DNA of 35,044 nucleotides from an uncultured Emergencia sp. (GCA_937997955.1 CALLDR010000135.1:1-35044), one strand, 5' to 3'; shown: positions 15,518 through 24,807, counted from the stretch's first letter. The notes: generated by a model not told the origin, from the letters alone. Program-made: numbers and translations.

Positions 15518-16147
15518 TCAATAGTGCTTGTTGAAGTGGTTGTACAGCCGCTTCTCTACCTCCAGCAGATCGTCTTTGATGACGGCCTGGTAGATCGCCT
15601 CGTGCTGGGCCAGGTTCTCCTCGCGGCTGTTCTCTGTCTGCTGATGGTTGTAGCGGGTCAGCAGGTAGAGCATGGACGCCAGATTATCGTAGATGCGCAG
15701 CATTTTGTCGTTGCCGGTGGCCACCACAGGGGTCCGGTCGAAGGCGATGGCCTTGTCCACGAAGGCGGCATAGTCGCCTGCCGCCAAAGCCGCCCTTTGT
15801 TCCTGCAGCGCCGCGTCCATCAGCTCGACCAGCCTGCCGGTGCGTCCCTGGGCCCGGCAAAGGCCGTACGCGCCGAAGATCTGAACAAAAAAAGAAAGAG
15901 AGATCTCGCTGAAGATCTTTTCGTTGAGACTGATGACCTCCACCTTGGTGCTGAGGGTCGACTGCACCAGGCCCTCCACCTCCAGCCTGGACAGGGCTTC
16001 GCGGATGGGCGTATTGCTGACGCCCAGCTCTTTGCTCAGAGCGGTGATGTTGATCGTATCGCCGAAGTCATACTCCTCCTTAAATATTTTATCCTTAATG
16101 ACCTCATAAACCTGGTCTTTCATACTTGTTTTCATAATAGTTGCCAT
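15518..16147 (-). CDS. GntR family transcriptional regulator (FCD/FadR type)
   Basis: A 209-aa regulator. Residues about 8-72 are a GntR winged helix (DQVYEVIKDKIF, GVSNTPIREALSRLEVEGLV). Residues about 85-205 are an all-helical FCD-type ligand domain (FDRTPVVATGN, REENLAQHEAIYQAV). The start at 16147 (MATIMKTS) is preferred because GGAGG is 9 nt upstream; the ATG at 16153 would leave only 3 nt. It diverges from the M19 dipeptidase and Dpp genes and is their likely regulator, responding to an amino-acid-like or peptide-derived ligand. Confidence 0.9.
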   Translation of the reverse strand: MATIMKTSMKDQVYEVIKDKIFKEEYDFGDTINITALSKELGVSNTPIREALSRLEVEGLVQSTLSTKVEVISLNEKIFSEISLSFFVQIFGAYGLCRAQGRTGRLVELMDAALQEQRAALAAGDYAAFVDKAIAFDRTPVVATGNDKMLRIYDNLASMLYLLTRYNHQQTENSREENLAQHEAIYQAVIKDDLLEVEKRLYNHFNKHY

Positions 16148-16167
16148 AAACATTCTCCTCCGAAACC

Positions 16168-16196
16168 ATTATACACCAAGTGACCGGGTTTTACAA
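16168..16196 (-). promoter_or_regulatory. Promoter of the GntR gene with possible autoregulatory palindrome
   Basis: On the minus strand TTGTAA (16196-16191), 17 bp, TATAAT (16173-16168). The near-palindrome GTTTTACAAAAC (16188-16199) covers the -35 and is of a size and symmetry suited to a GntR dimer. Confidence 0.6.
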
Positions 16197-16272
16197 AACA
16201 AATTGGTTAAATGGGGGAGGAAGTATGCTGAAACATTAAAAGGTTACCGGAATTGGATATGGAATTAGCTGA

Positions 16273-16308
16273 GGGTATTGCGCTGAACGCAATACCCCTG
16301 TTTGTTTT
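16273..16308 (+). terminator. Perfect hairpin followed by a T-rich run upstream of the dipeptidase
   Basis: GGGTATTGCG (16273-16282) and CGCAATACCC (16288-16297) form a 10-bp perfect stem with a 5-nt loop. CTGTTTGTTTTT follows. It lies in the 250-bp divergent gap and could end a short leader RNA or be a relic of a lost gene. Confidence 0.55.
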
Positions 16309-16406
16309 TGGAACTACCACCGCAAATTTGAACGATGGTATAATACGGTTGACAAACAATTTTGAAAAAAGCAGTATTTGATAAATTGAAGCAGGAGGTG
16401 CGCTGA

Positions 16407-17624
16407 ATGGAATTAAAAATGAAAAAAGGTTATAAAGGATATCGTGCTTTTTCGTTTCTTGAGGAAGGAGTTGACTATCCCGCACTGGCATGGCCCAAGT
16501 GGGACTGGGCAGGCCGCCATATTGTTGAATTAGATGATGAGCAGGAGGCCATGTATGAAGAGATCTTGGATAAGTATATCAACATTTCTTTGCATGAGCA
16601 TCCTTGTTTTCACCCGGAAGACATGTCGGAACCAAGCAAATTCATGGATGCTTATCGCTGTGGACGGCAAATGATCGCGTATGAAGCGTTGGCATACTCG
16701 AGACTAGACTGCGTCTTTGATAACCTTGCCAATGGAACTTGCCTGATTTCCTCCATGGCGGGATGGAAATGGAATGATGTCATTCATGATTTAGGCATGC
16801 ATCTTGCCGATATTGCTCATCAGGATTTTTTGATACAGTGCAAAACTGTAAAGGACATCAGAGAAGCTAAGAAAGCGGGTAAGATTGCTTGGGTTCCTGC
16901 TGTTGAGGGTGCAGCCCCCATTGAAAATGAAATCGACAGAATTGATATTCTTTACGGTCTGGGCGTTCGCCAATTGGGGGTCACCTATTCTGAAGCAAAT
17001 GCGTTGGGATGCGGCTTGAAAGAGGAAGTAGACAGCGGACTTACTGTATTTGGAAAAGCTTGTGTGGAAAGAATGAACAAGATTGGCATGTTGATCGACG
17101 TTTCACATTGTGGCCCAAAGACTGCTTATGATGTTGCTGCTTATTCAAAAAAACCGTTGATCGCAAGCCATCTTGGTGCGCAGAAGGTATGGAATATTAA
17201 GAGAATGTTCCCTGATGAACCAATCATCGAAATTGCAAAACACGGTGGTGTGATCGGAATTGAGGCGTCCCCTCACACGACGATGTCATATACAACCATG
17301 ACCCATTCTCTGGATACTGTTATGGAACACTTTGAATACGTGAAAAATCTGGTAGGAATCGATCATGTAAGCTTTGGCCCAGACACTTTATATGGAAATC
17401 ATGTGGGCATGCACCATGCCTTTGACGATCTTTTTTCCACAAAATACGATTCAGATCCAGGAGTTCCATACGAAGAGGTGCCATATGTTGAATATCTGGA
17501 AAATCCGACGGAAACATCATGGAATATTGTCCGTGAATTGATCCGCAGAGGCTATAAGGAAGAAGAAATCGCAAAGGTAATCGGTGGAAATGCACTTAGA
17601 GTACTGGAAGAGGTCTGGGTATAA
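16407..17624 (+). CDS. Membrane dipeptidase family (peptidase M19) enzyme
   Basis: A 405-aa zinc-hydrolase-like protein without a signal peptide, so probably cytoplasmic. Family landmarks are E167 (VPAVEG), H234 (LIDVSHCG), H255 (IASHLGAQ) and D326 (GIDHVSFGPD). The N-terminal metal motif, HxD in renal dipeptidase, reads H63-E-H65 (SLHEHPC) here. M19 enzymes split dipeptides, often those with a C-terminal D-residue. GGAGG precedes the ATG. It heads an operon with a full peptide importer, so the likely role is to hydrolyse imported dipeptides. A TTGACA at 16349 and a TATAAT at 16339 lie upstream but do not form one well-spaced promoter. Confidence 0.88.
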   Translation: MELKMKKGYKGYRAFSFLEEGVDYPALAWPKWDWAGRHIVELDDEQEAMYEEILDKYINISLHEHPCFHPEDMSEPSKFMDAYRCGRQMIAYEALAYSRLDCVFDNLANGTCLISSMAGWKWNDVIHDLGMHLADIAHQDFLIQCKTVKDIREAKKAGKIAWVPAVEGAAPIENEIDRIDILYGLGVRQLGVTYSEANALGCGLKEEVDSGLTVFGKACVERMNKIGMLIDVSHCGPKTAYDVAAYSKKPLIASHLGAQKVWNIKRMFPDEPIIEIAKHGGVIGIEASPHTTMSYTTMTHSLDTVMEHFEYVKNLVGIDHVSFGPDTLYGNHVGMHHAFDDLFSTKYDSDPGVPYEEVPYVEYLENPTETSWNIVRELIRRGYKEEEIAKVIGGNALRVLEEVWV

Positions 17625-17670
17625 GTTTTTCTTATGAAGCATGATGGTCTCGTGATGAAAGGAGATACAA

Positions 17671-18639
17671 ATGTATAAGTATGTGTTAAAGCGACTGCTG
17701 CTTGCGATCCCGGTCTTGATTGGTGCAACATTTCTTGTATTTGCCATCATGGATTTTGCACCAGGGGACCCGGCGAGGATTATTCTTGGAAGTGGGGCAA
17801 CCGAGCAGGCATTAGCATTAAAACGGGCTGAACTAGGTTTAGATGACCCTTTTCTGGTACGATACGGGGATTTCTTATTGGGACTGATCCAAGGTGATTT
17901 AGGCGTCTCCTATAGAAACGGACAAGCCGTTACAGAACTGATTTGGGGAAGACTGGGGAATACATTGATTTTGGCGGCAGCGGGTATGATTTTTGCGGTA
18001 ATCGTGGGAATTCCGGTGGGAATCATATCTGCAGTCAAACAGTATTCCACCCTTGACAAAACAACGATGTTTTTAACGTTGTTTTTCATGGCAGTTCCGA
18101 CATTCTGGTTTGCGTTGATTCTGGTTATCATTTTTTCTCTGAATTTGGGATGGTTTCCGGCTTCAGGAATGGGTCATGGATTAATACCTTTGATAAAGAG
18201 TCTGATTTTGCCAACTGTTACGTTAGGTTTTGGATATGCGGCGCTGATCGCAAGAACGACAAGATCTTCTGTTCTGGAAGTTATGCGGCAGGATTACATT
18301 GATACAGCCAGAAGCAAAGGTATAACGGAAAGAGCGGTAATTTGGACGCATATGATGAAAAACGCATTAATTCCTATCGTAACGATTATAGGTCTGAACT
18401 TTGGTACTTTGCTGGGCGGTTCAGTATTGACCGAGACAATATTTTCCTGGCCCGGAGTTGGAAGATTTGTTGTAGAATCTATTTCCAATAAGGATATTCC
18501 GTCAGTTCTAGGAAGCATCGTTATGCTTGCAATTCTGTTCTCTCTGGTGAACCTGATCGTGGATATTCTGTACAGCTTCCTCGATCCGAGAATAAAATCC
18601 CAGTATTCGGCGAAAAGGGCAGGTAAGAAAGATGAATAA
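17671..18639 (+). CDS. ABC peptide transporter permease (DppB/OppB type)
   Basis: A 322-aa inner-membrane permease with six predicted membrane segments. The N-terminal signature (MYKYVLKRLLLAIPVLIGA, DFAPGDPARIIL) and the cytoplasmic EAA-like loop DTARSKGITERAVIWTHMMK near residues 210-230 define the OppB/DppB class. AAAGGAG precedes the ATG. Its last 8 bp overlap the DppC-type gene. It forms the importer channel with that gene. Confidence 0.95.
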   Translation: MYKYVLKRLLLAIPVLIGATFLVFAIMDFAPGDPARIILGSGATEQALALKRAELGLDDPFLVRYGDFLLGLIQGDLGVSYRNGQAVTELIWGRLGNTLILAAAGMIFAVIVGIPVGIISAVKQYSTLDKTTMFLTLFFMAVPTFWFALILVIIFSLNLGWFPASGMGHGLIPLIKSLILPTVTLGFGYAALIARTTRSSVLEVMRQDYIDTARSKGITERAVIWTHMMKNALIPIVTIIGLNFGTLLGGSVLTETIFSWPGVGRFVVESISNKDIPSVLGSIVMLAILFSLVNLIVDILYSFLDPRIKSQYSAKRAGKKDE

Positions 18640-19573
18640 GAAGAAAACAAGAATTTCAGCAGCAAATCAAACACAATCGCAGACACTGAACGATACGGCA
18701 ACAAAGTCTCTATCGCTTTTTCAGCAGTCTTTTATTCAGTTCAAACATAATAAAATGGCAGTGTTGGGGCTTGTCATCATGATGATGCTGTTTGCCATAG
18801 CGTTAGGTACGATTGTGGTGGACCTGGTGACAAACTATTCCTTTTATAATGAACACGTAACTGGGCAGGATCTGGCAAACAGACTTCAGAAACCCAGTCT
18901 GCAGCATATCTTCGGCTGTGATGAGGTCGGCAGAGACTTACTTCTCAGAGTTTTGTGGGGTACAAGGCTTTCCTTATTTATCGGGCTGATTGCCATTGCC
19001 ATTGCTACGGTGATCGGCGGCTTTTTCGGAATGCTTGCTGGATACTACGGTGGAAAAATTGACAGCATCATTATGCGGTGCATGGATGTCCTCCTGGCAA
19101 TCCCTTATATGTTGCTGGCGATGGCAATTGTAGCCGCACTGGGTACCAGCACACGAAATCTGCTGATCGCGCTGGCTGTTCCTAATATCGCCAAGTTTGC
19201 GCGTATTGCGAGGGCTGCAATATTGACCGAAAAAGACAATGAATACGTAGAAGCTATGAAAGCAGTCGGCGCCAGCAATTTAAAGATTCTGTTCTCCTAT
19301 ATTTTGCCGAATGCAGTAGCGCCGATTTTGGTACAGGTCACCTTAGGTATCGGAGACTCCATTCTTGCCGTAGCAGGCCTGTCCTTTCTGGGCATCGGCG
19401 TACAGCCGCCAGCAGCAGAGTGGGGTGCAATACTAACCGCAGCAAGGATTTATATGAGAGATGCCTGGCATATATCCGTATTTCCGGGACTGTTTCTTAT
19501 TATCACAGTCATTGCATTCAATCTCTTTGGAGATGGATTGAGAGATGCAATTGACCCGAAACTGAAAAGGTAG
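18632..19573 (+). CDS. ABC peptide transporter permease (DppC/OppC type)
   Basis: A 313-aa second permease. It shows the OppC/DppC N-terminal extension before the first membrane segment, the conserved FGCDEVGRDLLLRVLWGTR, and the EAA-like loop EAMKAVGASNLKILFSYILP. It overlaps the upstream permease by 8 bp and the ATPase gene follows within 10 bp, so all are coupled. Confidence 0.95.
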   Translation: MNKKKTRISAANQTQSQTLNDTATKSLSLFQQSFIQFKHNKMAVLGLVIMMMLFAIALGTIVVDLVTNYSFYNEHVTGQDLANRLQKPSLQHIFGCDEVGRDLLLRVLWGTRLSLFIGLIAIAIATVIGGFFGMLAGYYGGKIDSIIMRCMDVLLAIPYMLLAMAIVAALGTSTRNLLIALAVPNIAKFARIARAAILTEKDNEYVEAMKAVGASNLKILFSYILPNAVAPILVQVTLGIGDSILAVAGLSFLGIGVQPPAAEWGAILTAARIYMRDAWHISVFPGLFLIITVIAFNLFGDGLRDAIDPKLKR

Positions 19574-19581
19574 GTGTGGGA

Positions 19582-20565
19582 ATGGAAAACATACTTGAAA
19601 TTAGAGATCTGTCCGTTCGCTTTTATATGGACAGCGGCACGGTGAACGCCATCAATCAGATTGATCTTGAGTTAAAAGATGGTGAAACTCTGGGATTAGT
19701 TGGCGAGACTGGCGCTGGAAAAACCACGTTGGCAAAGAGCATTATGCAGTTGATCCCTTCACCTCCGGGAAAAATTGAAACAGGTTCCATCTACTATAAG
19801 GGGAAAGATATGTTGCAGATGCCTATTGAAGAGATCAGAAAGATTCGAGGAAATCAGATTTCTATGATTTTTCAGGACCCGATGTCATCCTTGAATCCTG
19901 TAATCACCGTGGGAGATCAAATTGCAGAAGTCATAGAGACCCATGAGGCATGTTCTCATAAGGAAGCCTATGAAAAAGCAAAGGAAATGCTGATGACTGT
20001 AGGGATACCAGGTGAGCGAGCAGAGGATTATCCTCATCAATTTTCTGGAGGAATGAAGCAGAGGGTTATCATCGCCATCGCTTTAGCATGTAATCCGAAG
20101 GTTCTGATCGCAGATGAACCGACAACCGCCTTGGACGTGACAATTCAGGCACAGGTGCTGGAAATGATGCGGGACTTGAAACAAAAGTATAATACTGCGA
20201 CCATCCTTATTACCCACGATTTAGGCGTGGTAGCACAAATGTGCGAACGTGTCGCCATCGTGTATGCAGGCGAAATCGTAGAAGAGGGCAGCCTGCAGGA
20301 TGTTTATAAGCATACGACGCATCCATATACGGAGGGCCTTTTAGGAGCGATTCCGCAGATACAGAAAAACGTGAAACGGCTTAGCCCCATTGATGGACTG
20401 ATGCCTGATCCTGTTGAAGTGAGAAGAGGTTGTACCTTTGCTCCAAGATGCAGGTACGCTTGTGACAAATGCAGGGATGAGCATCCTGAACTGACAGAAT
20501 TAACCCCAGGACATAAGGTTCGATGCTTTTACCCGTTGGAAAAAAGAGGAGGTGAGGATGTATGA
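19582..20565 (+). CDS. ABC peptide transporter ATPase (DppD/OppD type)
   Basis: A 327-aa nucleotide-binding subunit: Walker A GETGAGKTT, Q-loop FQDPMSSLNP, a normal signature FSGGMKQR, Walker B VLIADEPTTALD and a C-terminal oligopeptide-transporter motif with clustered cysteines (CTFAPRCRYACDKC), often an Fe-S-like site in this family. ATG at 19582 is preferred; a GTG two codons earlier (19576) is possible. It overlaps the next gene by 4 bp. Confidence 0.95.
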   Translation: MENILEIRDLSVRFYMDSGTVNAINQIDLELKDGETLGLVGETGAGKTTLAKSIMQLIPSPPGKIETGSIYYKGKDMLQMPIEEIRKIRGNQISMIFQDPMSSLNPVITVGDQIAEVIETHEACSHKEAYEKAKEMLMTVGIPGERAEDYPHQFSGGMKQRVIIAIALACNPKVLIADEPTTALDVTIQAQVLEMMRDLKQKYNTATILITHDLGVVAQMCERVAIVYAGEIVEEGSLQDVYKHTTHPYTEGLLGAIPQIQKNVKRLSPIDGLMPDPVEVRRGCTFAPRCRYACDKCRDEHPELTELTPGHKVRCFYPLEKRGGEDV

Positions 20566-21512
20566 ATTATGATCCGATTCTGGAAGTAAAGCACTTGAGA
20601 AAGTATTTTTCAACGCCGAGGGGATCCTTACAGGCTGTAGATGATGTAAGTTTTTCTATTGACAAAGGCGTAACACTGGGAGTCGTTGGTGAATCCGGAT
20701 GTGGAAAATCTACATTGGGCAGAACGATTTTACGGTTGCACGAACCTACATCGGGAAGCATTCTTTTTCATGGAGAGGATATCACTGCTTATGATGCGAA
20801 GCAGGTCAAAAACCTGCGGGCTAAAATGCAAATTATTTTCCAGGATCCGTACTCCTCTTTGAATCCGAGAATGACGGTCAGTCAGGCTATTGCAGAACCT
20901 ATGATCTTGCAGGGCATGGTAAAACGAAGAGATAAGATAGAAATTGATAGAAAGGTCCATGAAATGATGGATCTGGTCGGCTTGGCAGCGAGATTTACCA
21001 ATTCATATCCACATGAGCTGGATGGTGGTCGTCGTCAAAGGATTGGGATCGCCAGAGCGTTGGCACTGAACCCAGAGTTTATTGTCTGTGATGAGCCGGT
21101 GTCGGCCTTGGATGTTTCCATTCAGGCACAGGTTTTAAATCTGATGCAGGATTTGCAGGAACAATTAGGACTGACGTATTTGTTCATTACTCATGATTTG
21201 TCTGTTGTAAAACACCTGAGCGAGCGGATCGTGGTTATGTATCTGGGACAGCTGGTAGAACAGGCGGAGCCTGAAGAATTATTTAAAAATCCGGTGCACC
21301 CTTACACTAAGGCACTGCTTTCGGCAATTCCAGTTCCTGATCCAGATATGAAGATGAATCGTATTTTACTTAAAGGTGAAATCACTTCACCAGTTAATAT
21401 GGGTAGCGGCTGTCGATTTATGAAGAGGTGTCCATATGCGACAGAAAAATGCAAAGAGCCTTTGATGCAGAGAGAGATTTCTCAGGGACACTTTGTTTCA
21501 TGTCATCTGTGA
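20562..21512 (+). CDS. ABC peptide transporter ATPase (DppF/OppF type) with variant signature motif
   Basis: A 316-aa ATPase with Walker A GESGCGKSTLG, Q-loop FQDPYSSLNPR, Walker B FIVCDEPVSALD and the C-terminal Cys cluster (CRFMKRCPYATEKC). The ABC signature, normally LSGGQ, reads LDGGRRQR, replacing the serine with aspartate. If the two ATPases form the usual heterodimer, one of the two ATP sites may be altered. GGAGGTG precedes the ATG. Confidence 0.95.
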   Translation: MNYDPILEVKHLRKYFSTPRGSLQAVDDVSFSIDKGVTLGVVGESGCGKSTLGRTILRLHEPTSGSILFHGEDITAYDAKQVKNLRAKMQIIFQDPYSSLNPRMTVSQAIAEPMILQGMVKRRDKIEIDRKVHEMMDLVGLAARFTNSYPHELDGGRRQRIGIARALALNPEFIVCDEPVSALDVSIQAQVLNLMQDLQEQLGLTYLFITHDLSVVKHLSERIVVMYLGQLVEQAEPEELFKNPVHPYTKALLSAIPVPDPDMKMNRILLKGEITSPVNMGSGCRFMKRCPYATEKCKEPLMQREISQGHFVSCHL

Positions 21513-21590
21513 TGCTTTTTCGGTCAATGATCCGAAGCAGGCATCCGTTGATATAGCTGGTTTTTCTAATCTAAAAAGGAGGAAATTTAA

Positions 21591-23099
21591 ATGAAAAAGA
21601 AAGTAATTGGTGTAACTCTTATTCTTTGCATGCTGCTTTTCACTGCATGCGGAGGAAGTGGTGGAGACAGTGCTGAAGGAGAGTACAAGGACACGATCGT
21701 ATTCTGCAACGGCAACGATATCTCCACTTTGGACGGTTCCATCGGACAGCAGGAAAGAGCCGTTTATCTGACAAACCATATCTTTGACCCGTTATTTACC
21801 AGTCACGATTTTGAGATCGTACCATGTCTGGCGGAGGAATATGAATGGATCGACGATGATACGACCCTGAAGGTCAAGCTCCGCGAAGGTGTTAAATTCC
21901 ATGACGGTTCAGATATGACGGCGGAAGATGTGAAATTTACCATGGATCTGCTCTGGGAGAGAGGAATGACTTTTGGTGACAACTATAAAGACACAGAGAT
22001 CGTCGATGACTATACAGTGTTGATTCACCTGAACAAGCCAAATCCGGCGTTAATCAACACCTTATCCCTGCCTCAGACTTGCATTCTTCCGAGCGACGCT
22101 TATGATCCGGACGAATTTGCAAAGAATCCGATCGGGACTGGTCCGTACAAAATGAGCGACTATAAAGAAGGTGACTATTACACGGTAGAGCGTTTTGACG
22201 ATTACTGGGGAGAGCCCGCTAAAACAAAGTATCTGACGTTGCGCATTGTTCCGGAAGCGTCACAGCGCGCAATTCTTCTGGAGACTGGCGAAGTCGACGC
22301 AGCATACAGCTTGTCCTTTAACGATGTTGAAAGATTCAAATCTGACGAAAACATGCAGATCCTCAGTTCTCCTTCCATGAAAGTAATTCTTTTGGAAGCA
22401 AACTGCCAGTCTGACGGCGCTGTAGGAAAAGCAGAAGTAAGACGTGCCCTTGAATGCGCGATCGACAAAGAAACCATTGTAAACTCTCTGCTTTCAGATT
22501 ACGGTGAAGTGGCAAAGAGCGTGATCTCACCGAATGCGGCAGATTACAGAGAAACTTCAATCAATGAATATGACCCTGAATTAGCAAAGGAGCTGCTGAA
22601 AGAGGCAGGTTACGGTGATGGATGCGAACTGCAGCTGTTTACAAACTCTGACCAGATCAACAGTGAAATCGCCACCGTACTGCAGAATCAGCTCGCACAG
22701 GTTGGCATCACATTAAATATTGTGATACAGGATGATAACACCACCTTCTCCATGGTCGAAAATGGGGATGACTATGACCTGATTTTGGATTTCTTCCAGA
22801 TTACAAGCTTGCATGCTGATTATATGTTTGTCAACGCATTTACCTCAAGCTCTTTTAATAACTTCTCCAGGTACTTTAATGATGAGTTTGATGCGACTTA
22901 CAACAAATATTGCTCTACGGCAGAAGGACCGGAAAGAGAAGCGCTTCTGGGAGAAATCTATGAGATGCTGCAGAGAGATTGCCCATCAATTGGACTTTAT
23001 ACAGAGAATAAAATTGTTGTCTGCAATTCTAAGCTCGAAGGTTTATACGTGAGCCCGATGGGAGCACACGAATATCAGAATGCAACTTTAAAGAAATAA
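21591..23099 (+). CDS. Peptide ABC transporter substrate-binding lipoprotein (SBP_bac_5)
   Basis: A 502-aa extracellular binding protein. Residues 1-19 are a lipoprotein signal with FTAC and lipid-modified C20 followed by a Gly/Ser linker. The SBP_bac_5 fold is shown by LREGVKFHDGSDMTAEDVKF, IGTGPYKMSDYKEGDYY and AKELLKEAGY. It delivers peptides to the two permeases. AAGGAGG precedes the ATG. Last gene of the operon, followed by a terminator. Confidence 0.96.
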   Translation: MKKKVIGVTLILCMLLFTACGGSGGDSAEGEYKDTIVFCNGNDISTLDGSIGQQERAVYLTNHIFDPLFTSHDFEIVPCLAEEYEWIDDDTTLKVKLREGVKFHDGSDMTAEDVKFTMDLLWERGMTFGDNYKDTEIVDDYTVLIHLNKPNPALINTLSLPQTCILPSDAYDPDEFAKNPIGTGPYKMSDYKEGDYYTVERFDDYWGEPAKTKYLTLRIVPEASQRAILLETGEVDAAYSLSFNDVERFKSDENMQILSSPSMKVILLEANCQSDGAVGKAEVRRALECAIDKETIVNSLLSDYGEVAKSVISPNAADYRETSINEYDPELAKELLKEAGYGDGCELQLFTNSDQINSEIATVLQNQLAQVGITLNIVIQDDNTTFSMVENGDDYDLILDFFQITSLHADYMFVNAFTSSSFNNFSRYFNDEFDATYNKYCSTAEGPEREALLGEIYEMLQRDCPSIGLYTENKIVVCNSKLEGLYVSPMGAHEYQNATLKK

Positions 23100-23117
23100 G
23101 GCTCATACTTAATTTGA

Positions 23118-23142
23118 GGGCAGAGGACTTCTCTGCCCTTTT
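23118..23142 (+). terminator. Terminator of the dipeptidase-Dpp operon
   Basis: GGGCAGAG (23118-23125) pairs with CTCTGCCC (23131-23138) around a 5-nt loop, followed by TTTT. Confidence 0.88.
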
Positions 23143-23241
23143 CTATTTTCTGCTGCATTATCCAGTGTTTATGGATCATAAACGGAATTTGTTTGCCTAA
23201 AATAAAAAGTATGTAAATTGAATTTGTCAGGAGGAGATGGA

Positions 23242-24174
23242 ATGGATATAAAAACATTGAAATTATTCATCGACGTAGTGAAAAATAAATCTATAAATCG
23301 TGCGGCTCAGCTGAATTATCGCTCTGCATCCAGCGTGAGCAGAGCGATGAAAGGGCTTGAGGAAGAAACGAAAACTAAACTAATGATAAAAGATTTTAAC
23401 GGTGTGACTTTGACAAATCAGGGGAAAGAGTTTTTTGGAATGGTCGAGCCAATCGTTCAGAGTGTGGACAAATTGGAACGAATCTATTGCTCCAGAGAGA
23501 GCAGGCATAATACTGTCAGGCTCACGGTCTGTATACATCAAAACAGCCTGGCTTATCAAGCGGGACTTGATTTCTATGAAAGGTATGCGGAAGGAAAAGA
23601 GTATATAGATATCGTGTTGGCGGGATATCTGTCTATGCGGGAAGTTATAAATACTATGCAGGATCGTTTCTACATGCTGGGAACCGTGCAATATAACAGC
23701 ACGCTTCAGGAAGAAGCGCATCAACTTCTGCGAGAGAATAGCCTAACCATTATCCATGAAAACGCAAGAAAAGTCTGCGCATCTGTCAGAGAAGGGCATC
23801 CATTAGCCGCAAAAAATCTTGTGTCCGCCGAAGATCTGCTCCCCTACACACACTTGGCCTATATCGATGAAGAGGTGGTTCCTTTAAATTATGGTGGTGA
23901 CTTAACTGGGTTTGATAATTCCTTAAATAAGAGAAGGATTCTAATTCGAGAACGGGGTCAACTGGATGAAGTGCTGCGGACGACAGATGCATATTTTTTG
24001 GGAACAGGCGATAAAAATATTAAGATTTTAGAAAACAGTAGGATTGTATGTATACCTGTCGATACCGATATGCAAATTATAACTGCGATTATTTGTCGAA
24101 ATGATTATATTATGACAGAAAGTGCACAGCAGTATTGTGACATTCTGTTAAATTTATTTGCAAGCACTGATTAA
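23242..24174 (+). CDS. LysR family transcriptional regulator
   Basis: A 310-aa regulator. Residues 1-62 are the LysR helix-turn-helix (MDIKTLKLFIDVV, SINRAAQLNYRSASSVSRAM). Residues about 85-305 form the LysR-type ligand-binding fold, weakly conserved. ATG at 23242 is chosen over the upstream ATG at 23218 because GGAGGAG lies just before it and MDIKTLK is the typical start. It follows the Dpp operon in the same direction after a terminator, so a role in controlling that operon is likely but not shown. Confidence 0.9.
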   Translation: MDIKTLKLFIDVVKNKSINRAAQLNYRSASSVSRAMKGLEEETKTKLMIKDFNGVTLTNQGKEFFGMVEPIVQSVDKLERIYCSRESRHNTVRLTVCIHQNSLAYQAGLDFYERYAEGKEYIDIVLAGYLSMREVINTMQDRFYMLGTVQYNSTLQEEAHQLLRENSLTIIHENARKVCASVREGHPLAAKNLVSAEDLLPYTHLAYIDEEVVPLNYGGDLTGFDNSLNKRRILIRERGQLDEVLRTTDAYFLGTGDKNIKILENSRIVCIPVDTDMQIITAIICRNDYIMTESAQQYCDILLNLFASTD

Positions 24175-24742
24175 ACATCAATTGTCAGCAGGAGTGAGAT
24201 CGATGTGTTTTGAATAATGACAAATGGAAACTAAATATATAATTTATAAAATAAATGTGAATAATAAAAATGATAAAGATGTGCGATCTTGACAGTTTAG
24301 CTAAGTCTTGCGTCCAATGCCTACATCGGTCTCCATACTGATATTGATTCATTTATCATTTCATGTTACGATAGCTTTCTATAATTAAATAACTTCGACG
24401 AATATAAACCTTTTTCGGTGAGGCCTTCTCTAAGGGAAAAAGCCATTACTGTCTTTTTGATAAATATGTTCTAAAAAAGGGAATGTCTTTCAATCTCGTG
24501 GTCTACATCAGAGGAAATATGTCGCTGCTCATACCCTGAATTATGGTTTTCTTACAACCGCAGGCGGATTTTTTCTGTCTGGTGCAACTACAATTTAAAA
24601 GCTAATATATCAGGTTGAAAGTATTTACATTTTCATCATTTTCGCTGTTTTCCTGATAGTGTTCCGCATTTTGCTCTGTTCATATTACAAAAGAAAAATG
24701 TGTATTATAACAAAAAATAAAGTAAAATTTCGACAAAATATG
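24175..24742. other. Gene-free A+T-rich spacer
   Basis: About 570 bp without a convincing gene. A short open stretch at about 24480-24595 ends in a hydrophobic peptide (NYGFLTTAGGFFLSGATTI), which could be a decayed membrane-protein end, but it has no start and no recognisable family. No repeats or clear terminator were seen. Confidence 0.4.
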
Positions 24743-24771
24743 TTGATTTCATACAAAAAACGTGCTATGCT
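24743..24771 (+). promoter_or_regulatory. Promoter of the first YitT gene
   Basis: TTGATT (24743-24748), 17 bp, TATGCT (24766-24771). The ATG is 37 bp downstream. Confidence 0.65.
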
Positions 24772-24807
24772 ATCTGCGTGATTTTGATTTAGCGGAGGAA
24801 ACGTGGC

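Noticed and set aside
16259..16381. 40-codon plus-strand frame (MELAEGIALNAIPLFVFG start) before the dipeptidase
   Set aside because: No good ribosome site, runs through the hairpin, and no recognised family; kept only as part of the leader/scar discussion.
24480..24595. Remnant of a membrane protein gene in the AT-rich spacer
   Set aside because: One hydrophobic stretch in an open frame of about 44 codons without start or family motif; too little to call a pseudogene.
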